Notes: a model not told the origin generated them from the letters alone. 63,272 bases of DNA from Alistipes senegalensis (GCA_023665275.1 JAMPEF010000007.1:1-63272); one strand, 5' to 3'. Counted from the first letter of the stretch, positions 26,899 through 35,827 are shown. A program made the numbers and translations.

Positions 26899-27114
26899 AT
26901 TCATACACTTATAGAAAATTATAAAAAAAGTCATATACTTATAAAGGAACGTATAAAGTTTCTTACACAGCAGAAAAAAGAAGAAAATTTATCGGATGAA
27001 AAAAACATTGAACAGCGTCTCAGATTACTTTACACTGAAAAATCACAGCTGAGCGAAATTATAGAATACCTTGAAAAATACGTGGAAAGGGTTGAAAAGC
27101 GTGGCAAGGCGTGA
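26899..27114 (+). CDS. Small coiled-coil protein with apparent ATT start
   Basis: An open frame of 71 residues, unrecognised. It is very rich in Lys, Glu, Leu and Ile (for example KKEENLSDEKNIEQRLRLL) and predicted to form a long helix or coiled coil. A perfect AGGAGG lies 7 nt before ATT at 26899, and no ATG, GTG or TTG exists in frame near it, so ATT (as in infC) is the best start. Its 3' end overlaps the next gene by 14 nt, suggesting coupling. The promoter at 26837-26865 is placed correctly. Confidence 0.55.
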   Translation: MHTLIENYKKSHILIKERIKFLTQQKKEENLSDEKNIEQRLRLLYTEKSQLSEIIEYLEKYVERVEKRGKA

Positions 27115-27397
27115 AAGATATTCCGATAAAGTCACCGGTGAGGTAGATAAGAATATACGTGCTATAATCGAATGCAGAAGTAATGAAAGTTCTGTCAGCC
27201 GAATGAAAAAAATCTTGTTAAATGTTATTAATAATGAACTTACACCAAGACAAAAAGAAATTATTATGTTATACTATTTTAAGGGGATTGATACAGTGAC
27301 TATCGCCAGACAGTGCGGAATTACTCCGCAGGCGGTATCCGCTTTGATGTTCCGTGCAAGAAAAAGAATGTACAGAATAATGAAATATTGTCTTTAA
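27101..27397 (+). CDS. Sigma-70 region 4-like helix-turn-helix protein
   Basis: A 98-residue protein. The C-terminal half (LTPRQKEIIMLYYFKGIDTV and TIARQCGITPQAVSALMFRA) is a sigma region 4/LuxR-like HTH as found in sigma factors and in small phage-type activators. No region 2 is present, so it is not a complete sigma factor. I prefer GTG 27101, with AAAGGG upstream, over the TTG at 27071. It overlaps the coiled-coil ORF before it and lies 14 bp before uvrC. It may regulate this operon or be a remnant of a phage late-gene activator. Confidence 0.7.
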   Translation: MARRERYSDKVTGEVDKNIRAIIECRSNESSVSRMKKILLNVINNELTPRQKEIIMLYYFKGIDTVTIARQCGITPQAVSALMFRARKRMYRIMKYCL

Positions 27398-27411
27398 AGA
27401 GGTAAATAATT

Positions 27412-29232
27412 ATGAATCCAAGATTACCGTATTTACGTGAAAAAACTTCAAAACTGACAGAATCTTCCGGTGTATACATCATGAAAGATAAGAACGGGAA
27501 TATTATATATATCGGAAAAGCTAAAAATCTTCACCGCCGTGTGAGCAGTTATTTCAGAGAAAATGCAGACCATACGCCGAAAGTCACCGCTATGGTATCA
27601 AACGTCAACGACTATGATTTTATCGTTACCGACAGTGAATACGAAGCGTTATTACTTGAGTGCAGTCTGATAAAACAGAATCAGCCGAAATATAACATAC
27701 TTCTAAAAGATGACAAGGGCTATCACTATATCCGCATTTCAGATGACGAATATCCACGCATTACCGCCGAAAAAAATACTTTACAGTCCGGAAAATATTC
27801 AGGTCCGTATACAAGCGGATTTGTTGCAAAAGAAACCGTCGACATGGTAAACCGTGTTTTCCGTCTGCCGACGTGCTGTAAAAAATTCCCACATGATTTC
27901 AGGAAAAGCCGTCCGTGCCTGAACTATCATATAAAGAACTGTATGGGTGTATGTACCGGAAAAATTTCCCGTGAAGAGTACGCAGGAATAATAAGGCAGG
28001 CGGAAAACTTCATAAAAAAAGGCAGTGTGCAGGCTCTTGAACGCATGGAAGAAGAAATGAATCAGGCGGCTGAAAATCTTGAATTTGAAAAAGCAGCTGT
28101 TATCCGTGACCGCATAGCATATATAAAAAAATCATATGAAAAACAGAAAATTATAAATAATACGGTGGAAAATGCTGATATTATAGGTATTGCGGAATTT
28201 TATGACGGAGTTTATATTTCTGTTCTGATATATCGTAATAACAGACTTTATGATAAATCAGTTATTGAATTTTCGAATAACAGTGATGACGATATTTTAA
28301 CATCTTTCATGACACAGTACTATTATAAAAGAAATGATATTCCGGAACTGATTATAGTTGAAAATCTTCCGGAAGACTATGAAATTATCCGGAAAATGCT
28401 TGACGAACAGTCAGGGCATAAAGTCACGATAACCACCGCAAAACGTGGAAACCAGTCAGAATTATTAAGGCTTGCGAAAAACAACAGTGCAGAATATGCC
28501 GCTCTTAAAAATAACCGTACCGGAAAAGAAGTCATTGCACTTGAACAGCTTGCAAAAGTTCTGGGACTCGATAAGCCGCCGAAATATATCGAGGCTTATG
28601 ATATATCAAACCTTGCCGATGAATCGATAGTCGCCGGAATGGTTGTTTTCGTGGACGGCAGACCTTTTAAAAAGGCTTACAAACGTTTTTCAATAAAACA
28701 AATCCGGACACAGAACGACTATGAAAGTATGTATGAAGTACTTGAACGCCGTCTTATGCACATAATAAATCAGGACGGTGACGAATACTTCCGGCGGAAA
28801 CCTGATTTAATTCTTCTTGACGGCGGAAAAGGTCACGTAAATATCATAACTGAACTTGTCAGGAATTTGAACATTGATATAAACGTTTTCGGCATGGTAA
28901 AGGATAATAAACACCGTACCCGTGCGATTACTTCCGGCGGAAATGAAATCCAGATAAATAATTTACAGTCAGCGTTTAACCTTGTCACACGCATACAAGA
29001 CGAGGTACATCGCTATTCTGTAAGCTATATGCACTCAAAACACAGGAAAAAGACATATCTTTCCGAACTTACCACAGTAAAGGGTATCGGTGAAAAGAAA
29101 TCTGAAAAACTTATGATTAAATACAAGACAAAAGATAATTTAAAAAATGCCACACCGGAAGAACTTGCCGTCACCGCCGGAGTAAATTTAAATACAGCCC
29201 GTGAATTATGGGAAGTAATACAGAATCTTTAA
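27412..29232 (+). CDS. uvrC: Excinuclease ABC subunit C
   Basis: A 606-residue nuclease making both incisions in nucleotide excision repair. The GIY-YIG domain is at the N-terminus (GVYIMKDKNGNIIYIGKAKNL), the UVR motif near residues 205-235 (ERMEEEMNQAAENLEFEKAA), the RNase H-like 5' nuclease domain in the middle (YDISNLADESIVAGMVVF, LDGGKGH), and helix-hairpin-helix motifs at the end (LTTVKGIGEKKSEKLM). Length is normal and all parts are intact. Part of the 26.9-34.1 kb operon. Confidence 0.97.
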   Translation: MNPRLPYLREKTSKLTESSGVYIMKDKNGNIIYIGKAKNLHRRVSSYFRENADHTPKVTAMVSNVNDYDFIVTDSEYEALLLECSLIKQNQPKYNILLKDDKGYHYIRISDDEYPRITAEKNTLQSGKYSGPYTSGFVAKETVDMVNRVFRLPTCCKKFPHDFRKSRPCLNYHIKNCMGVCTGKISREEYAGIIRQAENFIKKGSVQALERMEEEMNQAAENLEFEKAAVIRDRIAYIKKSYEKQKIINNTVENADIIGIAEFYDGVYISVLIYRNNRLYDKSVIEFSNNSDDDILTSFMTQYYYKRNDIPELIIVENLPEDYEIIRKMLDEQSGHKVTITTAKRGNQSELLRLAKNNSAEYAALKNNRTGKEVIALEQLAKVLGLDKPPKYIEAYDISNLADESIVAGMVVFVDGRPFKKAYKRFSIKQIRTQNDYESMYEVLERRLMHIINQDGDEYFRRKPDLILLDGGKGHVNIITELVRNLNIDINVFGMVKDNKHRTRAITSGGNEIQINNLQSAFNLVTRIQDEVHRYSVSYMHSKHRKKTYLSELTTVKGIGEKKSEKLMIKYKTKDNLKNATPEELAVTAGVNLNTARELWEVIQNL

Positions 29233-29244
29233 GGAGTTTTTTCT

Positions 29245-30573
29245 ATGAATACACCTGTATATGATTTTCTTAAAAAATACACACAGTCCGGAATACTTCG
29301 CTGTCATATGCCGGCACATAAAGGCATTTCACCTGTTGCGGCACTTTCGGAAATGTACTCTTTCGATATAACGGAAATTTCCGGTGCAGACAGTCTTTTT
29401 GAAGCCGGTGGGATTATCGCACAGAGTGAAAAGAATATGTCCGGACTTTATGGCACAGCCGGTACAGTTTATTCTGCCGGAGGTTCTACACTATGCATAC
29501 AGGCTATACTTTATATCATGAAATCAGAAAACAGAAAAATTTTCGCAATCCGGAACGTACACAGAGCTTTTCTTAATGCCGCCGCACTGCTTGACCTTGA
29601 TGTTGAATGGATATTACCGGAATATAAAACCGGAATACTTTCCGGAAACATAAATCTGAACGACGTTGAAAATGCCCTTAAAAATTCTGCCGTACCGTCG
29701 GCATTGTATGTGACATCTCCGGACTATACCGGAAAAACTGCTGATATTTCCGCACTGGCTGAAATATGTCATAAATATAACGCCCGTCTTATTGTAGACA
29801 ACGCACACGGCGCACATCTCAGATTTCTTGAAAACGATATACACCCGATTACGCACGGAGCGGATTTATGTTGTGATTCCGCCCATAAGATGTTACCGGC
29901 ACTTACTGGAGCGGCAATGCTTCATACGTCCGTACCAGAATACGTCCCGCTTCTTAAACAGGCTATGGGTATGTTCGGTTCAACAAGTCCGTCATATTTA
30001 ATTATGATGTCGCTTGACCTATGCAACAGATATATTGAAGAATCTATAAAATCCGATATAAAATCAAATATCACATATCTTGAAAATTTCCGCTGGGACT
30101 TTTCCGACAGACTTATTTTTTCCGAAAGTGAACCGTTTCATATTACCATCAAGGCAAGTGAAAGCGGTTACAACGGCAATGAATTAGCTGACCTGCTCCG
30201 ACGTTATGGCGTTGAATGCGAGTATTCAGACAGTTCTGTTATTGTACTTTTAATGTCTCCGGTATGCACGGGCTGTGACTATGATATATTATATAATGCA
30301 CTCACGGAGGCACTGAAAGTATGTCATAAGATATCGCCGTATACTCCAGATTTCAGAATGGAACTTCCGGAACGTGTTATGTCGGTACGTGATGCGGTAT
30401 TCTCAGAATGTGAAACTATATCTGTTGAAAACGCTGTCGGCAGAATATGTGCATCTGTTAAAGTACCGTGTCCGCCTGCTGTACCGATTGTCGCAAGTGG
30501 TGAGCGCATTGACAAAAATTCTGTAAATATTTTCCGTAAGTATGGCATTTCAGAAGTAATTGTGGTAAAATAG
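29245..30573 (+). CDS. Orn/Lys/Arg decarboxylase-family PLP enzyme (YaaO-like)
   Basis: A 442-residue fold-type I PLP enzyme. The N-terminal MPAHKG, the GAD-SLFEAGGIIAQSE region and the catalytic-lysine segment CDSAHKMLPALTGAAML identify the basic amino acid decarboxylase family. VDNAHGAHL carries the PLP-pairing Asp. It is of the short Bacillus YaaO/SpeA class, probably making polyamine precursors; the exact substrate cannot be read. In Bacillus yaaO also lies near holB and yaaT, which matches the following genes. It begins 12 bp after uvrC. Confidence 0.88.
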   Translation: MNTPVYDFLKKYTQSGILRCHMPAHKGISPVAALSEMYSFDITEISGADSLFEAGGIIAQSEKNMSGLYGTAGTVYSAGGSTLCIQAILYIMKSENRKIFAIRNVHRAFLNAAALLDLDVEWILPEYKTGILSGNINLNDVENALKNSAVPSALYVTSPDYTGKTADISALAEICHKYNARLIVDNAHGAHLRFLENDIHPITHGADLCCDSAHKMLPALTGAAMLHTSVPEYVPLLKQAMGMFGSTSPSYLIMMSLDLCNRYIEESIKSDIKSNITYLENFRWDFSDRLIFSESEPFHITIKASESGYNGNELADLLRRYGVECEYSDSSVIVLLMSPVCTGCDYDILYNALTEALKVCHKISPYTPDFRMELPERVMSVRDAVFSECETISVENAVGRICASVKVPCPPAVPIVASGERIDKNSVNIFRKYGISEVIVVK

Positions 30574-30603
30574 AATTATCATGAAACAGGTGGTAATTTT
30601 TAA

Positions 30604-31587
30604 ATGAAAAAAATCTATGGAAATAATTTATTGATTTCAAATCTATGCAACATGAAAAAATCCGGACGAACTGCCCATACAGTACTTTTTTACGGTGAAA
30701 AGGGTATGGGAAAAAAATTAATGGCTGAATTATATACAAGTCTTTTAATGTGTCAGAATCCCGTTGAAAATATGCCATGTGGTATATGCAGTGCCTGTAA
30801 GAATATCCATGCCGATACGCACCCTGATGTGACATATGTTGAGACCTCCGGAAAATTAGGTGGTTATTCAGTAGATACCGCAAGAAAAATATGCTCCGAA
30901 GCCTTTATAAAGCCTAACAACGATACGGCATGTAAAGTATATATCTTCCGTGACTGTCATAATATGGACGTCCGCACACAGAATACCTTACTGAAAATTA
31001 TTGAAGAACCACCGGACTATGCATATTTTATATTCACATCTGAAACAAAAGCGGATTTTCTGCCGACCATTATTTCAAGGTGTGTATGTTTCGGAGTCTC
31101 TCCGTGTACTGAAGAACAGGCAGAAAATTCCCTTACTGAAAGCGGTTTTGATAAACAGGAAATCAGAAAAGCTATAGAATGTTTTCACGGCAATATCGGA
31201 ATGTGTACGGAATATATCCGGAATGAAAATTTACGTCAGCAGGTTGATTTGACAAAAATGCTTGCTGATAGTATAATTAAAAAAGACGAATACGCACTTG
31301 ATATGACGTTATTCACACTCGGCAAGGAAAGAAATGCCGTTAAAAACGTTCTCACCATGCTTGATAACCTGATAAGAGATTCCGCCGTGCTTACTCAGAA
31401 TCCGGACGCCCTTAATATAGGGTGTTTCCGTGAGGGTGCTGTTAAATTATCATATATGCTGACATCACGTCAGGCGGAAAAAATCCATAACTCTATAGAC
31501 CGTGCATGGCATACTATAGAATGCAATGTAAATATAACTCTTGCACTTTCTGCACTATGTGCGGAAATTACCGAAACAATAATATAA
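30604..31587 (+). CDS. holB: DNA polymerase III delta' subunit
   Basis: A 327-residue clamp-loader subunit. It has an AAA+ N-terminal domain with a modified Walker A (GEKGMGKK), a four-cysteine zinc module (CQNP...CGICSACK near residues 50-65) and the SRC sensor motif (TIISRCVCFG), followed by a helical C-terminal collar domain. Length agrees with other Firmicutes delta' proteins. It starts 30 bp after the decarboxylase and precedes ricT by 18 bp, the usual neighbourhood. Confidence 0.9.
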   Translation: MKKIYGNNLLISNLCNMKKSGRTAHTVLFYGEKGMGKKLMAELYTSLLMCQNPVENMPCGICSACKNIHADTHPDVTYVETSGKLGGYSVDTARKICSEAFIKPNNDTACKVYIFRDCHNMDVRTQNTLLKIIEEPPDYAYFIFTSETKADFLPTIISRCVCFGVSPCTEEQAENSLTESGFDKQEIRKAIECFHGNIGMCTEYIRNENLRQQVDLTKMLADSIIKKDEYALDMTLFTLGKERNAVKNVLTMLDNLIRDSAVLTQNPDALNIGCFREGAVKLSYMLTSRQAEKIHNSIDRAWHTIECNVNITLALSALCAEITETII

Positions 31588-31605
31588 AATACCGGAGGAA
31601 AGTTC

Positions 31606-32472
31606 ATGAAAGAAATTATAGGAATCCGTTTTAAAAAAGCAGGAAAAATATATTACTTCTCACCAGAGGGAATAAAGGCAGATATTGGTGATATGGCTGT
31701 AGTCGAAACTGCCGGAGGTACTGAATGCGGTGAAGTCATAATAGCTAACAGAATGGTTGAAGACCATCTTGTTACATCGACCTTAAAGCCTGTTGTAAGG
31801 CTTGCAAACGAACATGATTTAAAAATACTCCGCAAAAAGCAACAGAAAGAAAAAGACGCTTTCAGAATATGTGAGGAAAAAATAGCATTACGAAAACTGA
31901 AAATGCATCTTGTTGATGTTGAATGTGCTTTTGATAACAGTAAACTTCTTTTCTATTTTACGGCTGAAAACCGTGTTGATTTCCGTGAACTCGTCAAGGA
32001 TTTGGCGGGTGTTTTCCGCACACGTATAGAGTTAAGACAAATAGGCGTGCGTGATGAGGCAAAAATTTTAGGTGGCTTAGGAATATGCGGACGTGAATTT
32101 TGTTGTAAAAGCTATATAGGAGATTTTCAGCCGGTATCAATAAAAATGGCTAAGGAGCAGGGACTTTCACTTAATCCTACCAAAATATCCGGAACGTGCG
32201 GAAGACTTATGTGTTGCCTAAAAAACGAACAGAATGCCTATGAATCACTTTTGAAAATCACACCAAAAGTGGGCGCATTGGTTGTTACTCCGGACGGTGT
32301 AAAGGGTCGTGTTGAAGACGCTAATATAATTACCGGAAAACTCCGCATTAAAACCGATAAATCAGAAGTGCCGGTAGTTCTTGACAGAAGTGAAGTCAAG
32401 CTACTCAAAGACGCTGAAATAAAACTCAACCGTGACGAAATTAAAGCACTTAAAAATCTTGAGGACAAATAA
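31606..32472 (+). CDS. ricT: PSP1-domain protein RicT (YaaT)
   Basis: A 288-residue PSP1 protein. In Bacillus, RicT (YaaT) forms the Y-complex with RicA and RicF, binds iron-sulfur clusters and promotes RNase Y-dependent mRNA processing. The cysteine-rich core GGLGICGREFCCKSY and GTCGRLMCC supplies cluster ligands, and ELRQIGVRDEAK is a typical PSP1 motif. The C-terminal lysine-rich tail is common. Its stop codon overlaps the queH start by one base. A GGAGGA ribosome site is present. Confidence 0.92.
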   Translation: MKEIIGIRFKKAGKIYYFSPEGIKADIGDMAVVETAGGTECGEVIIANRMVEDHLVTSTLKPVVRLANEHDLKILRKKQQKEKDAFRICEEKIALRKLKMHLVDVECAFDNSKLLFYFTAENRVDFRELVKDLAGVFRTRIELRQIGVRDEAKILGGLGICGREFCCKSYIGDFQPVSIKMAKEQGLSLNPTKISGTCGRLMCCLKNEQNAYESLLKITPKVGALVVTPDGVKGRVEDANIITGKLRIKTDKSEVPVVLDRSEVKLLKDAEIKLNRDEIKALKNLEDK

Positions 32473-33089
32473 TGAATAAAATAAATTACGGAAAAATCCT
32501 TGACGATAAAATAAAAGAATTACAGAAATCAGGCGATAAACCGTCATTGTTACTTCATGTATGCTGTGCGCCGTGCAGTAGTCATACACTGTGTTTTCTT
32601 GAAAAATATTTCAATATAACGCTTTATTTCTGTAATCCTAATATATCGCCGGAAAGTGAATTTTTATACCGTCTTGACGAACTGAAAAGGCTTGTCCGTG
32701 AAATGAATCTTGATATTGAAATTATTGAAGAAGAATATAAACCGGAAATTTTCTATCAGCTTGCAAAGGGTTTTGAAAGTCTGCCTGAAAGAAGTGAACG
32801 CTGTCAGAAATGCATATCACACCGGCTTGAAATGTCGGCACAGAAAGCAAAAATGTTAAACTGTGACTATTTCACAACTACCCTTACAATAAGTCCGCAT
32901 AAGGACTGTACATTTATTAATGAATGTGGTGCGGAAATATCCCGTAAAGTCGGCGTGGAATATCTCTTTTCAGATTTCAAGAAACATGACGGCTATAAAC
33001 ATTCCATAGAACTTTCAAAAAAATATAATCTCTACCGGCAGAATTACTGTGGCTGTATCTACAGTAAAATAAATTCAGAAAAAAGGTGA
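32472..33089 (+). CDS. queH: Epoxyqueuosine reductase QueH
   Basis: A 205-residue QueH-type enzyme that reduces epoxyqueuosine to queuosine in tRNA, the non-cobalamin alternative to QueG. LLLHVCCAPCSSH carries the first cysteines, ERCQKCISHRLE and the C-terminal YCGCIYS the rest, matching the diiron and [4Fe-4S] ligands described for this family. FYNPNISP-like FCNPNISP and TTLTISPHKD are conserved. It is translationally coupled to ricT by the TAATG overlap. Confidence 0.93.
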   Translation: MNKINYGKILDDKIKELQKSGDKPSLLLHVCCAPCSSHTLCFLEKYFNITLYFCNPNISPESEFLYRLDELKRLVREMNLDIEIIEEEYKPEIFYQLAKGFESLPERSERCQKCISHRLEMSAQKAKMLNCDYFTTTLTISPHKDCTFINECGAEISRKVGVEYLFSDFKKHDGYKHSIELSKKYNLYRQNYCGCIYSKINSEKR

Positions 33090-33093
33090 TTTT

Positions 33094-33570
33094 ATGTCAA
33101 AGGAAACAAAGACTAATGCTATGCGTTTTCTTGAAAAAAACAAGATTGTATATACAATGCAGTCCTATGAATGTGAAGAATTTACAGATGGCATAACGTG
33201 TGCGTCGGCACTCGGACAGCCACTTGACGAAACTTTCAAGACGCTTGTTGCAAAAGGCAAATCCGGCGGATATTATTGTTTTCTGTTGCCTGTTGCAGAA
33301 GAACTTGATTTGAAAAAATCCGCTAAAAGCGTGGGGGAAAAATCCGTTGAATTAATTCACGTCAAGGACATAAACAAAATAACCGGATACGTCCGTGGTG
33401 GCTGTACTCCGATAGGAATGAAGAAACAGTTTCCGACTGTAATTCATGAAAGTGCGGAAAATCTTCCGTTATTCTGGATAAGCGGCGGAAGAATCGGCAC
33501 ACAGATACATCTTTCACCCGTGAGGCTTGCGGAGTCAATCAATGCAAAATTTGAGGATATTATATTATGA
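33094..33570 (+). CDS. ybaK: Cys-tRNA(Pro)/Cys-tRNA(Cys) deacylase YbaK
   Basis: A 158-residue YbaK/EbsC editing protein that removes cysteine from mischarged tRNA(Pro). Motifs include FKTLVAKGKSGGYYCFLLPV, LDLKKSAKSVGEKSVELI, TGYVRGGCTPIGMKKQFPTVI (with the conserved Gly and Cys) and SGGRIGTQIHLSP. Length is standard. It begins 4 bp after queH, and its stop overlaps the next gene by 4 bp (ATGA). Confidence 0.93.
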   Translation: MSKETKTNAMRFLEKNKIVYTMQSYECEEFTDGITCASALGQPLDETFKTLVAKGKSGGYYCFLLPVAEELDLKKSAKSVGEKSVELIHVKDINKITGYVRGGCTPIGMKKQFPTVIHESAENLPLFWISGGRIGTQIHLSPVRLAESINAKFEDIIL

Positions 33571-34106
33571 ATAAAAAAATTATAAGCATTATTTCCGGAA
33601 TAATTGTACTTCTTGCCGGTTCGGGTGTGGCTGTCGCAAACATAAACAACGACGAAAACACAGATATTTCAGTAAGTGAAAGCTATTCCGAAACTAGTTC
33701 AGAACCTGCACCGGAAATGACTACAGAATTTACTACAGAGATTATTTCCGGAAATACAACGGAAAATATTACGGAGATTTTTTCGGAAGATATACAGGAA
33801 ATATTTACAGAAGAAAATAACTATGTTGAATATCATTTCCGTAATGAAAAGTTACGCAATCAGCACTTTGAAAAACATGGCAGTGAATTTTATGATGATT
33901 TCGGTTATATTACTGCTGAAGATTACGAAAGAGGCGCAAGCGATGTTATAAATAATCCGGAAGCACTTTTCAAGACTGAGGCAGAAGACGGCGATGGTGT
34001 GTATTATATTGAAGATTCAAATGAATTTGTGATACTCTCCACAGACGGCTACATAAGAACATATTTCAGACCCTCCGGAAGAATTGATTATTTCAACAGA
34101 CAATAA
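33567..34106 (+). CDS. Secreted protein with BECR/CdiA-type nuclease-toxin-like domain
   Basis: A 179-residue protein. A signal peptide (about 1-25, IISIISGIIVLLAGSGVAVA) leads into a Thr/Glu/Ser linker (about 30-85). The C-terminal 95 residues read FRNEKLRNQHFEKHGSEF, then AEDYERGASDVIN, ending in EFVILSTDGYIRTYFRPSG and IDYFNRQ. This layout (HxxKHG ... dG.IRTYF.P ... YF..Q) is one I associate with single-domain tips of polymorphic and contact-dependent toxins with a barnase/RelE-like fold. Here it is free-standing and has no obvious immunity gene; the next genes are rsmD and coaD. It overlaps ybaK by 4 bp. Confidence 0.6.
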   Translation: MNKKIISIISGIIVLLAGSGVAVANINNDENTDISVSESYSETSSEPAPEMTTEFTTEIISGNTTENITEIFSEDIQEIFTEENNYVEYHFRNEKLRNQHFEKHGSEFYDDFGYITAEDYERGASDVINNPEALFKTEAEDGDGVYYIEDSNEFVILSTDGYIRTYFRPSGRIDYFNRQ

Positions 34107-34174
34107 TCTATGTCATTTTCTACAAACAGAAAAATGTTTTTTTGTGAAGTTTTACCTATCTTTATAAAATAATA

Positions 34175-34275
34175 TAGACAAATAGCGCAAAATAAGGTAT
34201 AATAAATCTTATAAACATCGGCAACCGTATGCCGTAAATGCGGAAAACCGCACTTTATTACTGTGCGGTTGCGGA
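34175..34275 (+). promoter_or_regulatory. rsmD-coaD promoter and hairpin leader
   Basis: TAGACA (34175-34180), 17-bp spacer and TATAAT (34198-34203), plus strand. The leader has a perfect AACCGCAC/GTGCGGTT hairpin ending at about 34274, just before the start codon. A competing GCGG/CCGC pairing lies just upstream, so two folds are possible. Confidence 0.7.
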
Positions 34276-34283
34276 GTGTACAA

Positions 34284-34844
34284 ATGCGAGTTATTACAGG
34301 TATTGCAAGGGGAAGAAAATTAAACGCCCCCGAAGGTCTCGACGTGAGACCTACTACAGATAAAGTAAAAGAGGCTGTTTTTTCAGCTATACAGTTTGAA
34401 ATCGGCGGGACATACGTCCTTGACCTTTTCGCCGGCAGCGGACAGATGGGCATTGAGGCTATAAGCCGTGGTGCATCAAGAGCTGTTTTCGTGGACAGTT
34501 CACAACGGGCTGTACGCTGTATAAATAATAATATCCGTGCTGTCGGTTTTGAAAGACAGTCGGAAGTTATCAGCCGTGACAGTTACGACTATATAAAGCT
34601 TACAAGAAATATCTTTGATATTATAATCCTTGACCCACCCTACCGTCATAACCATATTGATAATATTCTTCCGTTTGCGGCAAAAAAAGTCAGAGACGGC
34701 GGCATTATAATATGTGAATATGAATCGGAAGCCGGTGAGCCTGTTATTCCGGACGGTTTTATTTTAAGAAAAAACTATCATTACGGAAAAATAAATGTTA
34801 CCATAATCTGCAAATCTTCTCCGGAGGTGTCCGAAAATGCGTAG
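34284..34844 (+). CDS. rsmD: 16S rRNA (guanine966-N2)-methyltransferase RsmD
   Basis: A 186-residue methyltransferase acting on G966 of 16S rRNA. The opening MRVITGIARGRKLNAPEG, RPTTDKVKEAVFSAI, motif I VLDLFAGSGQMGIEAISRGAS and the catalytic DPPY (ILDPPYRHN) are diagnostic. ATG 34284 is preferred over the upstream frame start because it matches the family N-terminus and has GCGGAG upstream. It overlaps coaD by 8 bp, the common bacterial pairing. Confidence 0.94.
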   Translation: MRVITGIARGRKLNAPEGLDVRPTTDKVKEAVFSAIQFEIGGTYVLDLFAGSGQMGIEAISRGASRAVFVDSSQRAVRCINNNIRAVGFERQSEVISRDSYDYIKLTRNIFDIIILDPPYRHNHIDNILPFAAKKVRDGGIIICEYESEAGEPVIPDGFILRKNYHYGKINVTIICKSSPEVSENA

Positions 34845-35328
34845 AATAGCTGTATGTCCGGGAAGTTTTGACCCCGTGACTTTAGGACATCTTGATATAA
34901 TAACAAGGGCTTCAAAACTTTTTGATAAAGTCATTGTGCTTATTTCCCGTAATGCCGGAAAGTCTGAACCAAGTTTCACGGCAACTGAAAGAATGTTGAT
35001 GATTGAGGCTGTCACACATGATATTGATAACGTTGTTATTGATATACTGGACGGGCTTCTTGCCGATTACGTCCGGAACGTTGGTGCGGTTGCTATTGTA
35101 AAAGGTCTCCGTGCAGTAAGCGACTTTGAGTATGAATTTCAAATGGCACTTGCAAATAAAAAGCTCTATCCCGAGGCAGAAACTGTTTTTCTTACAACTG
35201 CCTCAGAAAATATGTATCTCAGTTCAAGCGTTGTAAAGCAGATTGCTTATTTCGGCGGTGATATAAGTCATTTTGTACCGGAAGTAATTCTTGAAAATAT
35301 ACAACAGAGACTTGTTAAAGAAAGGTAG
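34837..35328 (+). CDS. coaD: Phosphopantetheine adenylyltransferase
   Basis: A 163-residue nucleotidyltransferase for the penultimate step of coenzyme A synthesis. It shows CPGSFDPVTLGHLDII (the HxGH-type ATP site), KGLRAVSDFEYEFQMALANKKL and YLSSSVVKQIAYFGGD. Length is exactly that of the family. It is co-transcribed with rsmD and followed 10 bp later by the coiled-coil gene. Confidence 0.96.
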   Translation: MRRIAVCPGSFDPVTLGHLDIITRASKLFDKVIVLISRNAGKSEPSFTATERMLMIEAVTHDIDNVVIDILDGLLADYVRNVGAVAIVKGLRAVSDFEYEFQMALANKKLYPEAETVFLTTASENMYLSSSVVKQIAYFGGDISHFVPEVILENIQQRLVKER

Positions 35329-35338
35329 ATTTTGTAAC

Positions 35339-35827
35339 ATGAATATTGAAGAAATACTTGACGAAATAGATGAACTGCTTGACAACTCAACTTCCATACC
35401 GTTTGTCCAGCATAAAAAAATTATTGACGGTGAACGTCTTCGGGAACTTGTAAACGATGTACGTCTTAATATGAATCAGGAACTCAAAGAAGCTAAGGAA
35501 ATTGAACGTGAAAGTCAGAGAATTTTAAGCAATGCTAAGGCAAGTGCAGAAGATATAGTCCGCCGTGCAGAAGACAGAGCGGCACAACTCGTTGAACATG
35601 AAAAAATTGTCGTTGAGGCAAGAAAAAAAGCTATTGAAATTCTCACCAAGGCACAGAACTCCTCCAAAACCATTCAGCAGAATGCAGCCCTTTCCGTGGC
35701 AAGAATGCTGAATGAAGCAGAAAACCATTATACTAAAAATCTTCAGAACATAAAAGCTGTAAAGGCAAGAATAGGTGCAAATCTTAAAGCCTCTACAACG
35801 TTCAAGAACAACGACGAAAATTTATAA
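35339..35827 (+). CDS. Coiled-coil protein, DivIVA/ATP synthase subunit-like helix
   Basis: A 162-residue protein, almost wholly helical, rich in Ala, Glu, Lys and Arg (AEDIVRRAEDRAAQLVEHEK, ARKKAIEILTKAQNSSKTI). Such proteins after coaD in Firmicutes are often labelled ATPase or V-type subunit H by similarity of coiled coils only; no catalytic motif is seen. The start at 35339 has a weak AAAGG site. A role in a cytoskeletal or division-associated complex is a guess. It ends at a strong terminator. Confidence 0.75.
   Translation: MNIEEILDEIDELLDNSTSIPFVQHKKIIDGERLRELVNDVRLNMNQELKEAKEIERESQRILSNAKASAEDIVRRAEDRAAQLVEHEKIVVEARKKAIEILTKAQNSSKTIQQNAALSVARMLNEAENHYTKNLQNIKAVKARIGANLKASTTFKNNDENL

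Noticed and set aside
27071..27100. TTG 27071 as start of the sigma-region-4-like protein
   Set aside because: No ribosome site precedes it and the ten extra residues overlap the upstream frame further; GTG 27101 fits better.
34088..34453. A 121-codon minus-strand frame opposite the rsmD leader and start
   Set aside because: It overlaps the rsmD promoter, leader and coding start, has no ribosome site and reads as antisense of conserved rsmD codons.
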